Origin: an uncultured Verrucomicrobia subdivision 3 bacterium
GTDB taxonomy: Bacteria; Verrucomicrobiota; Verrucomicrobiia; Limisphaerales; UBA11358
Direction of reading: 5' to 3'
Length of the DNA stretch: 64,000 nucleotides
Assembly: GCA_903850425.1 (NCBI GenBank)
Contig: CAINLR010000070.1
Span: 1-64,000 of the forward strand
Part shown: positions 19,700-28,348 of the stretch, piece after piece
Position numbering within the stretch: position 1 is the first letter of the stretch
Layout: each line of letters starts with the position of its first letter
Notes under the pieces: model-generated
Database searches by the model: none
Seen by the model: the letters and a program-made list of their open reading frames with translations, nothing else
What the model was told of the DNA's origin: nothing
Position numbers and translations under genes: made by a program

Positions 19700-19894
19700 A
19701 AATTCAAACTGTAATGACTAGTATATTCGGGTTCTAGTATGCTGCCAGACCTCCACTTTTTAATTGATTCAAACTGTTTAAAGCCCTTTAAATACAGGAG
19801 TGTTTATCTATAAATATTATTTCAGACGCACTTTTTGCTTTTGTTGTGCAATTTTTAGTGACTAAAGCGTTCGCCGGTGTATGTTGTCCGGTAG
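19700..19894. promoter_or_regulatory. Divergent spacer with palindrome and direct repeats
   Basis: AT-rich spacer between the basic-protein gene (minus) and the ParB-like gene (plus). It contains an 11-nt direct repeat ATTCAAACTGT at 19702-19712 and 19767-19777. A perfect palindrome, TTTAAAG-CC-CTTTAAA, lies at 19777-19792, directly abutting the second copy. The heptamer CTAGTAT occurs at 19718-19724 and 19734-19740. These would suit binding sites for a partition or repressor protein, or iteron-like elements. A TATAAA box near 19810 may serve the plus-strand gene. Confidence 0.45.
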
Positions 19895-21232
19895 ATGAGC
19901 GTTTCCTTGCCCGACTCAAACATGGCTACGCGCACCGGGCGGGGAGTCCGCGGTGCGCGACCGCCGGCACTGCGGCTGGATGACGGGGAACAGGCGGCTT
20001 TCGAGCGGCTGGATGCTGAATTGACGGAGCAATCTGGGTTGGTTCTGCATCCACTATTAAGATGTATTCCACTACCCAAGCCCGAGAAAGAATATGCCAA
20101 GGTGATATTAGACCGGTTCGCAGCGGAAGGCTGGACGGCTCCAGTGCTGGTGGTGCGGTTTGGCCAAACCCGGCGGATTTTGACCGACGCGTTCGCGTTG
20201 AAGCTGTGGCTGGACTCAGGCCGGAAGCTGGCGGAAATTTTGCCACCTAATATATATAGGGCCTCGGATGCGGTGGTTCTCGCCTGGTATTTGCATAACC
20301 ATGTTCCCCGGAGCTGGAAAAAATGGCGGCGGGCGCTGGCCGCAGCGGCGCTGGCGGGCGCCTGCCATAATCACCTACACGGAATGGCGGCGCTGTTGGG
20401 CTTGGAACCCATGGCTGCCTCGGTAAAAAATGTCCTGGCCAGGCTGGTGGGCGTCAGTCCGCGGCACTTGCAGTATGCGCTGCTCCAGCTGCGGCGATCT
20501 GACGACCGGTTTCGCCGGGCGCTGTGGGGCACGGCCAAGGTTTTTTCGGTAAAACGTATCGCGCCGGCGGTGCCCCGAGGATCAGGTGCCCGCAAAGACA
20601 AATTAGAATTACATAAATTCGGCAATCCCCGACTGCCGGCACAATTTCATGCGTCCCTGGCGATCATTGATCTAGAGCTGGTCAATTGGAAAGCGTGTCG
20701 TCCCAAGGACATCGTGAATTTTTTGGTGCCTCCTGGGTATGTTGTTCTGTTGGCTGACTCGGCGCCCGCGAGCGGGAATCAATACATTCAGAATTTGAAC
20801 CAGGCGCTGGGGGCTTCACTACCTCCCTACGAAAAGTTAGCTCAGTTTAAGTGCGTGGTTAAGGTCAAGCAGGCGAAGGCAGGAGAAAAGAAGCCTGACG
20901 TATCGTACCGCGAGGCGCTGGTCCTATGGCGTGATCTTTCCTCAAATCCTCAATGGGATGAGGCTAAAAAAATGCAATACCGAAATTATCGTGAGACGAT
21001 GAAAGAAAAGTGCGATCTGGAGAAACCGGAAAAATTCGTGCATAATCTAGATCGTCGTCAGGCTCGCATTCGCGTTTATAAACAATTGATGAGTCTGTAT
21101 GCCTATCCGAAGGAGATCCCCGTGTTTGCACCCTGTTTCGACGGCAGCACTACCAGTGCACACAGAAAATTCCTCAGCTGCTTCAAATCGGCAGGCCATC
21201 GTGCGAAACGGAGTCTGCTATGCTACGAGTGA
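19895..21232 (+). CDS. ParB-like protein (putative)
   Basis: 445 residues, the only long plus-strand gene inside the island. Residues ~50-110 resemble a ParB N-terminal domain (PLPKPEKEYAKVILDRF, then APVLVVRFGQTRRILTDAFA). Residues ~150-215 look like the helical DNA-binding core (MAALLGLEPMAASVKNVL, LVGVSPRHLQYALLQLRR). The C-terminal half (from about residue 230) is unrelated to anything I recognise. ParB proteins bind centromere sites for plasmid partition; related proteins act as transcription regulators. No ParA is encoded nearby, which argues for a regulatory or nuclease-type relative. Base composition becomes more AT-rich in the 3' half. Confidence 0.5.
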   Translation: MSVSLPDSNMATRTGRGVRGARPPALRLDDGEQAAFERLDAELTEQSGLVLHPLLRCIPLPKPEKEYAKVILDRFAAEGWTAPVLVVRFGQTRRILTDAFALKLWLDSGRKLAEILPPNIYRASDAVVLAWYLHNHVPRSWKKWRRALAAAALAGACHNHLHGMAALLGLEPMAASVKNVLARLVGVSPRHLQYALLQLRRSDDRFRRALWGTAKVFSVKRIAPAVPRGSGARKDKLELHKFGNPRLPAQFHASLAIIDLELVNWKACRPKDIVNFLVPPGYVVLLADSAPASGNQYIQNLNQALGASLPPYEKLAQFKCVVKVKQAKAGEKKPDVSYREALVLWRDLSSNPQWDEAKKMQYRNYRETMKEKCDLEKPEKFVHNLDRRQARIRVYKQLMSLYAYPKEIPVFAPCFDGSTTSAHRKFLSCFKSAGHRAKRSLLCYE

Positions 21233-21427
21233 AGCTCGGAATTTGATTTTCCAACCCCGTTGGCTGCTTGCCGATTTGCCCAGACCGCCAGCTCGTTAAA
21301 AATTGAAAATGGCAACGGTTGGTATTTTGCCTAGGCTTGAGCTTTTCCCAAGGTTGGAGGCCCAATGCTAGGCAGTTTGACAGGGGCAGTGATCCGTTCG
21401 CTGTTCGCGAATGGCGTATAACCAGAA

Positions 21428-21456
21428 CCATGGCGATGCCCCCTGCACCGCCATGG
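21428..21456. terminator. Hairpin between convergent genes
   Basis: A perfect 8-bp inverted pair, CCATGGCG (21428-21435) and CGCCATGG (21449-21456), with a 13-nt loop and imperfect pairing extending outward on both sides. It lies between the convergent ParB-like gene and the small minus-strand gene at 21473, so it may end transcription from both directions. There is no strong T-run. Confidence 0.35.
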
Positions 21457-21472
21457 CATACCAGTTATCAGT

Positions 21473-21871
21473 TTATTTTGAGCGGCTTTCCTGACGTTCC
21501 TGGTTGATTTTGTCCCAGTATTTCTTCCGCGCCGCCGACTTGGCCGGGATATTCGGCACGCGGTAGCCGGCGCACTTGGGATCAGCTTTGACCAGCGCGT
21601 GGACGTGGGCGGCAACCTCCGGGTGGTTCAGTAATACATCGAGCCCACCAGAGCCATCCGTCAATGTTTGCACGCGCGATCCTGGCCTGGGGCGCAGCAG
21701 CAGGCACACGACAGGGTAACTGTGCTGCGGATGCCGTCGGGCGGTCGTGACCTTGGTAACGATTTCTACCGCGCCGTCTTCCGAACGGTAATTGACGACG
21801 TCGCCAGATTGAGATTTGGCTACGTTCGGTTCGCTCGTAACTTGGCAGTGATTTGATTTGTTTTGGTTCAT
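21473..21871 (-). CDS. Small unknown island protein
   Basis: 132 residues, no recognised family. The N-terminal part is Asn/Ser-rich, the middle contains a likely beta-sheet region (VEIVTKVTTARRHPQHSYPVV), and the C-terminus is basic and helical (KSAARKKYWDKINQERQE). It lies 131 nt after the coupling-ATPase gene and is probably the last gene of that unit. Confidence 0.55.
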   Translation of the reverse strand: MNQNKSNHCQVTSEPNVAKSQSGDVVNYRSEDGAVEIVTKVTTARRHPQHSYPVVCLLLRPRPGSRVQTLTDGSGGLDVLLNHPEVAAHVHALVKADPKCAGYRVPNIPAKSAARKKYWDKINQERQESRSK

Positions 21872-22002
21872 GTTGTTGTTGGTTCACTTTTTATTTTTTA
21901 TTAACCCAGAGACGGCGGAAAAGCGTAACGGTCATCGGCGGGCGGTGGTTCCGCGCTGCACCACGGTGGCCAGCGTCGGAAAAATGTTTGGTGCGGAGAT
22001 TT

Positions 22003-23379
22003 TTAATCGAACGTGCACTGAAACTCGTGCACAGACCCATCCGCAAGCTTCGCGCGAGCAGCTCCCGCGGGCAGGCGCGACAGCGTTTCTGCCGAAATCA
22101 ACGGCACCTCGGTGGGCACTTGCGTGACCTGGGCCGGCTCTGGCTCATCCGGTTCATCCGTGAGGAATAGCTGTGGCGGAGCCAGCGCTGGCACGGTCGT
22201 CCGGTGCGCGCGCATCACCAAGTGGGTGCCAAAGATGCGCTGTGCCAGCCGCAGCGTGGTCGGGCAGTTGTTCGTTAAAAATACCAACGTGCCGCATAAG
22301 GCCATCAGTTTATCCGTGATCGTATCGCCGCTCACCGCGTTGAGTCCGCTTAAATTTTGGCAGGCCAAAATAAATGATACACGGTTTGAGCGCGCCATCT
22401 CCATCGCAACATGTTCCGCTGATAAATGGTTTTGCCCGCTGAGGAGCCTATTGGCCTCGTCCATCACAATGGCGACCATGCGCTTTTGGTTGATGGGCAA
22501 CCGGGATCGCGAGAGGGCGAGCCGGAACAATGCCTCCTTAAGCAACATGCATCCGGGCCACAGTTCCTCGGCATGTTCCGCCTGGCCAACGTTGAGCACG
22601 ACGACCTTACCGCGCTGGACCACGTCATGCAGGTTCAGCGTCGGCCGCCCAGGCTCCGGATTAACGAGCCGGCTGAGCGGCGTGCGGGCCCACGGCGCCA
22701 GGATGTTGCCGACGGAAGCTGTGACGCACCCTCGGGTGGTGTCGGCTGGCAATCGCGACCATTCTTTCAAAGCAGCCGCAGAGGCTTCGGATAAGATGGG
22801 AGAGACCACAGAAACCCATTCCCGCAATTTTTCGTTGGTCTGGGTCAGTAGTCCGCGCGCCCTCTGTAAATGCTCCATTGCCAGCTGTCCGTGCCCGGCC
22901 TCGCGCAGGGTGGTTTGAGTTAACTCGATCAAGCTGGTTAGCAAATCCATTCTCGCGGTGGACCAAAATAATTCTTCGGATTTGGAGCGCTGGCCGGCCT
23001 CCGGACCGCCTAAAGACGAGGCCGACGTCAATTGCTGCGCGATTTGCGACGGCGTCAGGCTAGGATCGCCGATCGGATTAAATACTGCTTCGCTGGCGCC
23101 GACTCCCACGGTGATTAGATCATTTGTCCGGCCACAGGATTTAAGCGCGACCTCGACGATTGGTTTCAAATCGCCTTTGACGTCAAAAATGACCATTGCC
23201 GGCCGTAGTTCCGGTGAATGTAAATCCGCTGCAGCGAGTTGGGAAATGAGGGGACGTAGCACACCCCTGGTTTTACCGGAGCCCGTTCCGCCGATGCAAA
23301 TTAGGTGCAAAAAAATCCACTCCTGGGGAAAACGAATGCCGTAAAGATTGATGAGTTTGGGATTAAATGTGGTTTTCAT
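22003..23379 (-). CDS. VirD4/TraG-type coupling ATPase without membrane anchor
   Basis: A 458-residue ATPase of the type IV coupling protein class. Walker A GGTGSGKT is at residues 30-37, and Walker B is VAIVMDEANRLL. The C-terminal part (RVSFILACQNLSGL, ALCGTLVFLTNN) matches the TraM-recognition region of VirD4/TraG/TraD proteins. Such ATPases deliver DNA-protein complexes to a secretion channel. Classical members have two N-terminal membrane helices; here the Walker A motif begins 30 residues from the start and no helix precedes it. No other type IV secretion gene is in the window. The ATG at 23379 is preferred over 23427; it overlaps the ClpP-like gene by 17 nt. Confidence 0.8.
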   Translation of the reverse strand: MKTTFNPKLINLYGIRFPQEWIFLHLICIGGTGSGKTRGVLRPLISQLAAADLHSPELRPAMVIFDVKGDLKPIVEVALKSCGRTNDLITVGVGASEAVFNPIGDPSLTPSQIAQQLTSASSLGGPEAGQRSKSEELFWSTARMDLLTSLIELTQTTLREAGHGQLAMEHLQRARGLLTQTNEKLREWVSVVSPILSEASAAALKEWSRLPADTTRGCVTASVGNILAPWARTPLSRLVNPEPGRPTLNLHDVVQRGKVVVLNVGQAEHAEELWPGCMLLKEALFRLALSRSRLPINQKRMVAIVMDEANRLLSGQNHLSAEHVAMEMARSNRVSFILACQNLSGLNAVSGDTITDKLMALCGTLVFLTNNCPTTLRLAQRIFGTHLVMRAHRTTVPALAPPQLFLTDEPDEPEPAQVTQVPTEVPLISAETLSRLPAGAARAKLADGSVHEFQCTFD

Positions 23380-23974
23380 GGGTGTTGTTTTTATTGGGTT
23401 CAAGTGACCGGATAATGGAAGTTTCAAGCGTGAGCTTGCGCTCCACTACGTGATCGGCGATTCCCGCCTCAATGGCGGCCGACGCGCTCAGTATTCTGTG
23501 GGTGGCAAAGGTTTTGGCTGGGAGCTTTAGTTCCGCGAGCAGTTCTTGGTGCTGCTGTTGCAACAATCGCTCCGTCTGCTGCTGGGCCGGTTCGTTGGCA
23601 GACCGATGCAGCCCGATGACGGTTTTCTGCAAACCGTGAATCCAGTCTGGTGGGGAAAGCGAGACGAGCGTGTGCGGGAGCAGATAACGTTGGCCGACCG
23701 TGCCGCAGGCCAAAATTAACGGCAGCCAGCCAGTTAATAATCCAAATCCCGCCGTGCGCAGTGGCGAACGCACTGTGCGCATCACTTCGGCAATCATCAT
23801 GGCTTCGACCGCTGAAATTGGTGCTGGATCATTTCCCCCGACGACATAAATCGTGACCGGCTTGGCGTGGTGTTTGCCCGCGTGCAAGCGGAGCAGTCCG
23901 TCAACAATTGCGTTCGCAGTCAACCCCGTGCCGACGGGCAGAGTTCTGCCCCGGAAATCATAAAGTGGTTCCAT
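23363..23974 (-). CDS. ClpP-fold protein lacking the catalytic triad
   Basis: 203 residues with the layout of a ClpP/crotonase-fold subunit: VTIYVVGGND (ClpP: IYINSPGG), then the helix AVEAMMIAEVMRTVRSP, the block GQRYLLPHTLVSLSPP (ClpP: KRYALPNSRIMIHQP), and RILSASAAIEAGIADHVV (ClpP: RFLSAEEAKEYGLVD). Aligning by eye, the serine position becomes Gly82, the histidine Ser107 and the aspartate His159, so all three catalytic residues are lost. It should form a ring or hydrophobic-pocket scaffold rather than cut peptides. It overlaps both neighbours by 17 nt and is thus coupled to the coupling ATPase. Confidence 0.65.
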   Translation of the reverse strand: MEPLYDFRGRTLPVGTGLTANAIVDGLLRLHAGKHHAKPVTIYVVGGNDPAPISAVEAMMIAEVMRTVRSPLRTAGFGLLTGWLPLILACGTVGQRYLLPHTLVSLSPPDWIHGLQKTVIGLHRSANEPAQQQTERLLQQQHQELLAELKLPAKTFATHRILSASAAIEAGIADHVVERKLTLETSIIRSLEPNKNNTHENHI

Positions 23975-25121
23975 ATAGGTCTCCCTTTCGTTTTAGTTCT
24001 TGGCGGTGTTGCAACGCTTCCAAAATCAACGAGGCTTCGCGGTCATAGGTGAATTTTCCCAGTCGATCGCCGAGCCAGTAGCTCAGCGGCGCGACGTCGA
24101 GGTCCAGCGCGTGGGCCAATTCGAACGCCCACAATGGATCCGCCGGCTGCGACAGCGCGAGTCCAGCGTTCTCTGGTTCGAGGTGAAGATAAAAGTTGAA
24201 CCAGGCACATCCCCCCTGATGCGTGGTTAGCTGCCGCAGTTCATCCTTCATGCTGTGCCACTCTGGCGGTGCCAAAGTATGACGGGACCAGAAGATCGCG
24301 GCGTAACCGGCAGCGGTGGCCTGTGCGTTTTTCAGCGTGGAGAGCCAGAGGCTCCGCGCCGCAGGCGGTGCCGTTGGATTGAGCACCAACATGGAAACAG
24401 CGGCATGGTTGTCTTCGCAGGCGGCGAGTCCGGTCGTCCGCAACCAGTTGCTGAAATCGGCCTCGGTTCCAAGGCGCGCGACCATCAAACCCGAAGCGAG
24501 ATCGCGTCGGCCGCGGGCTTGCTTCAGGCAGGCGCTGCCAAATCCTGGGACGCGGCTGGCTCCGAGCGTGGCGATGTTATCGCCGGCTAGGGGCGGAATG
24601 ATTTGGTCGCGCTCGCTGGCGGTGTGCAAACTCTCAGCGGCCAGGTAAGCCCCTTGGGGAGTTTTTAAAGCCGTTGCCAATAATTGTCGGCGCAGACGTG
24701 ATCCTGGTTCGGGACTGAACGCGAAGAGCAGCAAGCCCGCGACCAAGGCATCATCGGGACCATCCCAATTCTCCTGCCGGAACGGATCCTGCATGAGATC
24801 GCAGGCCTCCGCCAATTGCTGTGACCGTTTCTGCCGGTTCACCCAAGCCAAACACGGTTTTGCCCAAGTTCCAGGCAGGTCGGCTATGCTGAGGCTGGAA
24901 TTTTGCTGAAAAAAGGCGATCGGCGAGGTTTGGAACGGTGGTGGCTGAAGCCTTGGATAGCGAGGAAGTTCTGGCGGTCGCGATAGATGATCCAGAATGA
25001 ACGGAGACATCTGCCCATCGAGTTGTTCGGCCGCGTTGCGGGCCGTGTCCACATCCATGCTGGGGCCAGCAATGTAAAAGGCGAGCTGGGCGTGGATATT
25101 TGTTGGTTCAAGATTTGGCAT
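23958..25121 (-). CDS. Unknown island protein, paralogue A
   Basis: 387 residues, probably helical throughout. It is paralogous to the protein at 27182-28279: compare DALVAGLLLFAFSPEPGSRL with GAVAGMLLLALRPMPGSLR, and AIFWSRHTLAPPEWHSM with AIRWSQHTWPAAEWRQL. The family is unknown to me; the periodic helices could form a solenoid. The ATG at 25121 is chosen because the upstream gene stops 2 nt earlier. The open frame continues to 25340 only as a shadow of that gene. The 3' end overlaps the ClpP-like gene. Confidence 0.65.
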   Translation of the reverse strand: MPNLEPTNIHAQLAFYIAGPSMDVDTARNAAEQLDGQMSPFILDHLSRPPELPRYPRLQPPPFQTSPIAFFQQNSSLSIADLPGTWAKPCLAWVNRQKRSQQLAEACDLMQDPFRQENWDGPDDALVAGLLLFAFSPEPGSRLRRQLLATALKTPQGAYLAAESLHTASERDQIIPPLAGDNIATLGASRVPGFGSACLKQARGRRDLASGLMVARLGTEADFSNWLRTTGLAACEDNHAAVSMLVLNPTAPPAARSLWLSTLKNAQATAAGYAAIFWSRHTLAPPEWHSMKDELRQLTTHQGGCAWFNFYLHLEPENAGLALSQPADPLWAFELAHALDLDVAPLSYWLGDRLGKFTYDREASLILEALQHRQELKRKGDLYGTTL

Positions 25122-25122
25122 A

Positions 25123-25536
25123 TTAAGACTGGATGGATTGATGGATGGTGATGGTAAATTGGGTGCGGTCACAAAAGATGAGCAGGTCGGTCGGGGCCGG
25201 TCGCGTGCTCGTGGCGGAATCTTCCAGCCATTGGTCCGCGCAGCTGGCCTCGTAATTGAGCACTTGAATTGGCTGCGTCGCAGCGATGGCTTGAAGCTGT
25301 AAATCCCAGATCCCACCCGCGCGCCACCGGGGAAAGGCATCGGCGTTCTTGAGTGGCGGCAGTTTCACCCGCCACACCCTGGCGATTCCGGATTTGCCCG
25401 GGGAAAACTCGAATTTTAATTTTGCATCTTCGGCGTGAACACCGTTGCTGACGGTGACGTGCAGCTGGAGCCGCTTGGGGGACGGTGTGAGGGTTGGCGG
25501 CGCGTAAGGGTTGGGAATTCTGGGTCTGATGGACAT
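25123..25536 (-). CDS. Small unknown island protein
   Basis: 137 residues beginning MSIRPRIPNPY. It appears beta-rich (LQLHVTVSNGVHAEDAKL, KFEFSPGKSGIARVWRVKL, TDLLIFCDRTQFTITI). No family recognised. It is the first gene of the unit 25536-21473, just downstream of a strong minus-strand terminator, so its own promoter should lie in 25540-25616. Only one base separates it from paralogue A. Confidence 0.6.
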   Translation of the reverse strand: MSIRPRIPNPYAPPTLTPSPKRLQLHVTVSNGVHAEDAKLKFEFSPGKSGIARVWRVKLPPLKNADAFPRWRAGGIWDLQLQAIAATQPIQVLNYEASCADQWLEDSATSTRPAPTDLLIFCDRTQFTITIHQSIQS

Positions 25537-25616
25537 GGTATTTGTTTTGATGTGTTGTTGTTTATTGGTGAAGCCAAAAACGTCGTTGTCTTGGCTTGCC
25601 GCTGAATGGCACAAAG

Positions 25617-25651
25617 AAAAAATGGGATGCCTACGAATGTAGGCATCCCAT
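25617..25651 (-). terminator. Rho-independent terminator (minus strand)
   Basis: A perfect 13-bp stem, ATGGGATGCCTAC at 25622-25634 with its complement at 25639-25651, and a 4-nt loop. Read on the minus strand it is followed by six T residues. It lies directly after the gene 25673-26233 and separates the two minus-strand units. Confidence 0.85.
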
Positions 25652-25672
25652 GAGACAATATTGACCTGCTGG

Positions 25673-26233
25673 TCAGCTCGCTGGAGGATTTTTCTGCCGG
25701 CGATTTGATTGGTGCAATATCTGACCCGCCGCAAAGAAGTTGGTGACCGACGTTACAATCAGTTTATCACGCTTTTGAATCTGCGTGTTTGAAATGCCCG
25801 TCATCGAGGCGAGCTCCGCCGCGCGCTCGCGCAGATCGGTCAGTTGTTGTGCGAATTGTTCGCTGTGGAATCGCAAGGTCACGCCCTGCTTCGATTCAGC
25901 ATAGGCGAGCTCATCCAATCGGCAAAAAATCAGGGACATGAAAAGAGCCATGTCAACAATCTGCTCCGGTGGTGAATTGACGGTGACGGAGTGCAGTCGT
26001 AAAAAGTAGCCGGCCCAAGGCCAGGACTCGTTCAGCCGCTGAAAAAATTTGCGGGACTCAGGATCAGCAAATATGTCAGCGGGTTTGGTGACACCTTCCA
26101 CCCGCAGGCGCACCGCGCCGCCGAGGCCGTAAATTTCCTCATTGAGGATAACGGCGGGATCCACGGGATGAACCACATCGTCAACGTTGCCGGCCGCAAT
26201 TTGCGCCCGGGTGATGAGCCAGTTTTTATTCAC
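25673..26233 (-). CDS. Unknown island protein
   Basis: 186 residues, no recognised family. The middle is hydrophobic-helical (QIVDMALFMSLIFCRLDELAY), and the C-terminal part contains ELASMTGISNTQIQKRDKLI, which could be a helix-turn-helix-like element. It starts 24 nt after the ankyrin protein gene and ends at a strong terminator, so it is the last gene of the unit starting at 28279. Confidence 0.6.
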   Translation of the reverse strand: MNKNWLITRAQIAAGNVDDVVHPVDPAVILNEEIYGLGGAVRLRVEGVTKPADIFADPESRKFFQRLNESWPWAGYFLRLHSVTVNSPPEQIVDMALFMSLIFCRLDELAYAESKQGVTLRFHSEQFAQQLTDLRERAAELASMTGISNTQIQKRDKLIVTSVTNFFAAGQILHQSNRRQKNPPAS

Positions 26234-26257
26234 AATCGTTTTTATCGTTTGCCCTGA

Positions 26258-27142
26258 TCACAACATGGCCGCGCAAACGCGCGGATATATGGCGATTTTA
26301 TCACGAAGTTCAGGGGTCAGCCTCCGGTCCTTCACGAGCAGTTCCAATTTTTCGCGGTGCGATTTACGATTTGGGTTGAGCATTCTAGCGAGTTCAGGGC
26401 AGGCCAACAGGTTGTTGATCGCTGTCTCTGGGCTATATGTCTGGGCAAATTCTTTAACAGCAATGTCCCATGCGGTCCGACCCAAATTGTCGCGACTGCC
26501 CTTGAGTTCGGCCATCGTGCACGGGATTAAATTTCCAAAATTGGCGGCGGTGTGCAACGGAGTCATCCCATATTTATCGCGGCCGCGTTTCAATTCCTGC
26601 ACCGTTATGTTTTTTGGGAAAACTCCACGATAAGCTGCCTTGTGCAATAAGCTGCTGCTGCTCGTTTTAATTTTTGCCAGATCTACGGCGGATAAATCTG
26701 CGGGGAATTTGGGTTTGATGGCGTATTCATCAAATAACGCAAAGATCGCGCGCCGTTTATTTCGTCCCCTGGTTTCCAAGAGGTCAACCTTGGTCAGTCC
26801 GCGCGGGTAAAGCCCCTTGGAAATTACCAGATGCAAAGCCGTTTCATTTTTTCGGCGCGACGAGTTCATCGGAATCACCGCCAGATCTTTCGCTGTCATC
26901 CCTGGCGGAAACTTTTTCCAAAAAAGCGCCGACCCGACATCCTCCTCGTTGAAGGCCGTTTTTCTCTGCTGGAAGGTCAGGCAAAGTTGCCCGTCCTGGC
27001 TGGCAACGATATTGAAGGTGGTGAGATGCGGTTGGTAGTTGAGCTTTAGCAGCGCCGGCTTCAAGGCTTCCTGGAGCGCGCGCTGCTGTTCGGGAGCAAG
27101 CTCCAGTTTTTTAAATTTAGATTTTTTATTTTTGGTTTTCAT
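26258..27142 (-). CDS. Ankyrin-repeat protein of the island
   Basis: 294 residues. The N-terminus is strongly basic (KTKNKKSKFKKLEL). Ankyrin-like repeats follow: NETALHLVISKGLYP, SSLLHKAAYRGVFP, YGMTPLHTAANFGNLIP and NLGRTAWDIAVKEFA. The spacing is longer than the standard 33 residues because conserved inserts of the type 'TVQELKRGRDK' occur between repeats. It should be a protein-binding scaffold. It sits between paralogue B and an unknown gene in the same unit. Confidence 0.7.
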   Translation of the reverse strand: MKTKNKKSKFKKLELAPEQQRALQEALKPALLKLNYQPHLTTFNIVASQDGQLCLTFQQRKTAFNEEDVGSALFWKKFPPGMTAKDLAVIPMNSSRRKNETALHLVISKGLYPRGLTKVDLLETRGRNKRRAIFALFDEYAIKPKFPADLSAVDLAKIKTSSSSLLHKAAYRGVFPKNITVQELKRGRDKYGMTPLHTAANFGNLIPCTMAELKGSRDNLGRTAWDIAVKEFAQTYSPETAINNLLACPELARMLNPNRKSHREKLELLVKDRRLTPELRDKIAIYPRVCAAML

Positions 27143-27181
27143 AATGGTTTTTATTTCGTGGTGAAAATGAGGAGGAGTGGA

Positions 27182-28279
27182 TCAGGATAATTTCCGGCGC
27201 CGGCTCAACCAGCGGAGCGCGAATCGGGCTTCATCGTCCGCCGGATTTTCGGCGAACTGGTGTTGCATGCGCTCGCGAAGGTCATGGGCCGGATTTTTTG
27301 AGAAGTCGGCGAGCTCAGACTGCCAAAGCACCGACACATTTGATTCTGCCAACGCTTCCGGGATGCCTTCAGGCTCAATATCCCGGAACCAGTGGAACCA
27401 ATGCTGACCTCGGTCACGGCAGACGGTGGATTTTAAATTTAAACGCAACTGCCTCCATTCAGCAGCGGGCCACGTGTGTTGGGACCACCGGATTGCTTGA
27501 TAAGTCAAACGAGGATTTGCATTTTGCAGGCGGGCGCACCAAGTGGATTTGAAATCATGAGGTGCTGATGGTAGCAGCGCCAGCGCCGTGCCGGCGGCGT
27601 GGGAATTTACCAACCCAATGGTCGCAACCCGATCCAACCACTCAGCCGCGTTCGGCTGCTGGAGCGAAATTGTGGACGACCAAATATCGTGCTGGCGCAA
27701 CGCCAATTTAACCAGTGGTGCGGCGAGATCCGGATTCTCACGATGCAAGCCGGCGGTAAGCCGTGGATCATTCGCAACCCCCGCGAGCAATCTGTTGGAT
27801 TCATTTTCATAAACCACGCCCAGCAGCGCAAAAAACATACCCCACCAATTTTTACTGCAATGGTCGAGCAGTGCCGCTCGCAATGATCCCGGCATTGGTC
27901 GCAGTGCCAGCAACAGCATGCCGGCGACGGCGCCATCCGTGTCTTTATCCAAATCGTTGGGAACGTCATCCCCAGAATTTTGACAGGCAGGATACAGCCG
28001 CTGGACCTGCGCGTTTCGTCGACAGCGTTGTCTGTGAAAATAATGCGCCGCCCGCCAGTGCGGAGGTAATTTGCGGAGCACGAATGGGCCGAGGTTTGCC
28101 ACGAGGGCCTCGGGTTGCTCTTGAATTGGCAGGCCGATGGAATCGCCGCCGACGTCAGGCAGGATGCCGCAGTAATTCATTTTCTCATGGAGACGTGGCC
28201 ACGGTAAATACGGCAGTAATTTTGACAGCGAAGACCGGGCTTCTGTCAGGCTCATCGTTAGATTGGGTTTGGAATTCAT
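27182..28279 (-). CDS. Unknown island protein, paralogue B
   Basis: 365 residues, paralogous to the protein at 23958-25121 over most of its length. Shared landmarks are the GMLLLALRPMPGS block, an asparagine/alanine 'LQNANPRLTYQAI' block, and the aromatic QHWFHWFRDIEPE block (paralogue A: CAWFNFYLHLEPE). Function unknown. It is the first gene of the unit 28279-25673. Upstream are a small hairpin (28302-28323) and the terminator of the preceding gene. Confidence 0.65.
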   Translation of the reverse strand: MNSKPNLTMSLTEARSSLSKLLPYLPWPRLHEKMNYCGILPDVGGDSIGLPIQEQPEALVANLGPFVLRKLPPHWRAAHYFHRQRCRRNAQVQRLYPACQNSGDDVPNDLDKDTDGAVAGMLLLALRPMPGSLRAALLDHCSKNWWGMFFALLGVVYENESNRLLAGVANDPRLTAGLHRENPDLAAPLVKLALRQHDIWSSTISLQQPNAAEWLDRVATIGLVNSHAAGTALALLPSAPHDFKSTWCARLQNANPRLTYQAIRWSQHTWPAAEWRQLRLNLKSTVCRDRGQHWFHWFRDIEPEGIPEALAESNVSVLWQSELADFSKNPAHDLRERMQHQFAENPADDEARFALRWLSRRRKLS

Positions 28280-28301
28280 ATTTTATATTTCAGGTGGTTG
28301 T

Positions 28302-28323
28302 AGCGGAGCGAAAACGTTCCGCT
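28302..28323 (-). other. Short hairpin upstream of paralogue B
   Basis: AGCGGAGCG (28302-28310) pairs with CGTTCCGCT (28315-28323) through one G-T pair, around an AAAA loop. It lies 22 nt upstream of the start codon, about the same distance as the hairpins before the two winged-helix regulators, though the sequence is different. No T-run follows, so it is not a terminator; it may be an operator or leader structure. Confidence 0.4.
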
Positions 28324-28348
28324 GTGGTTGCTAATGTATGCACCCAGC

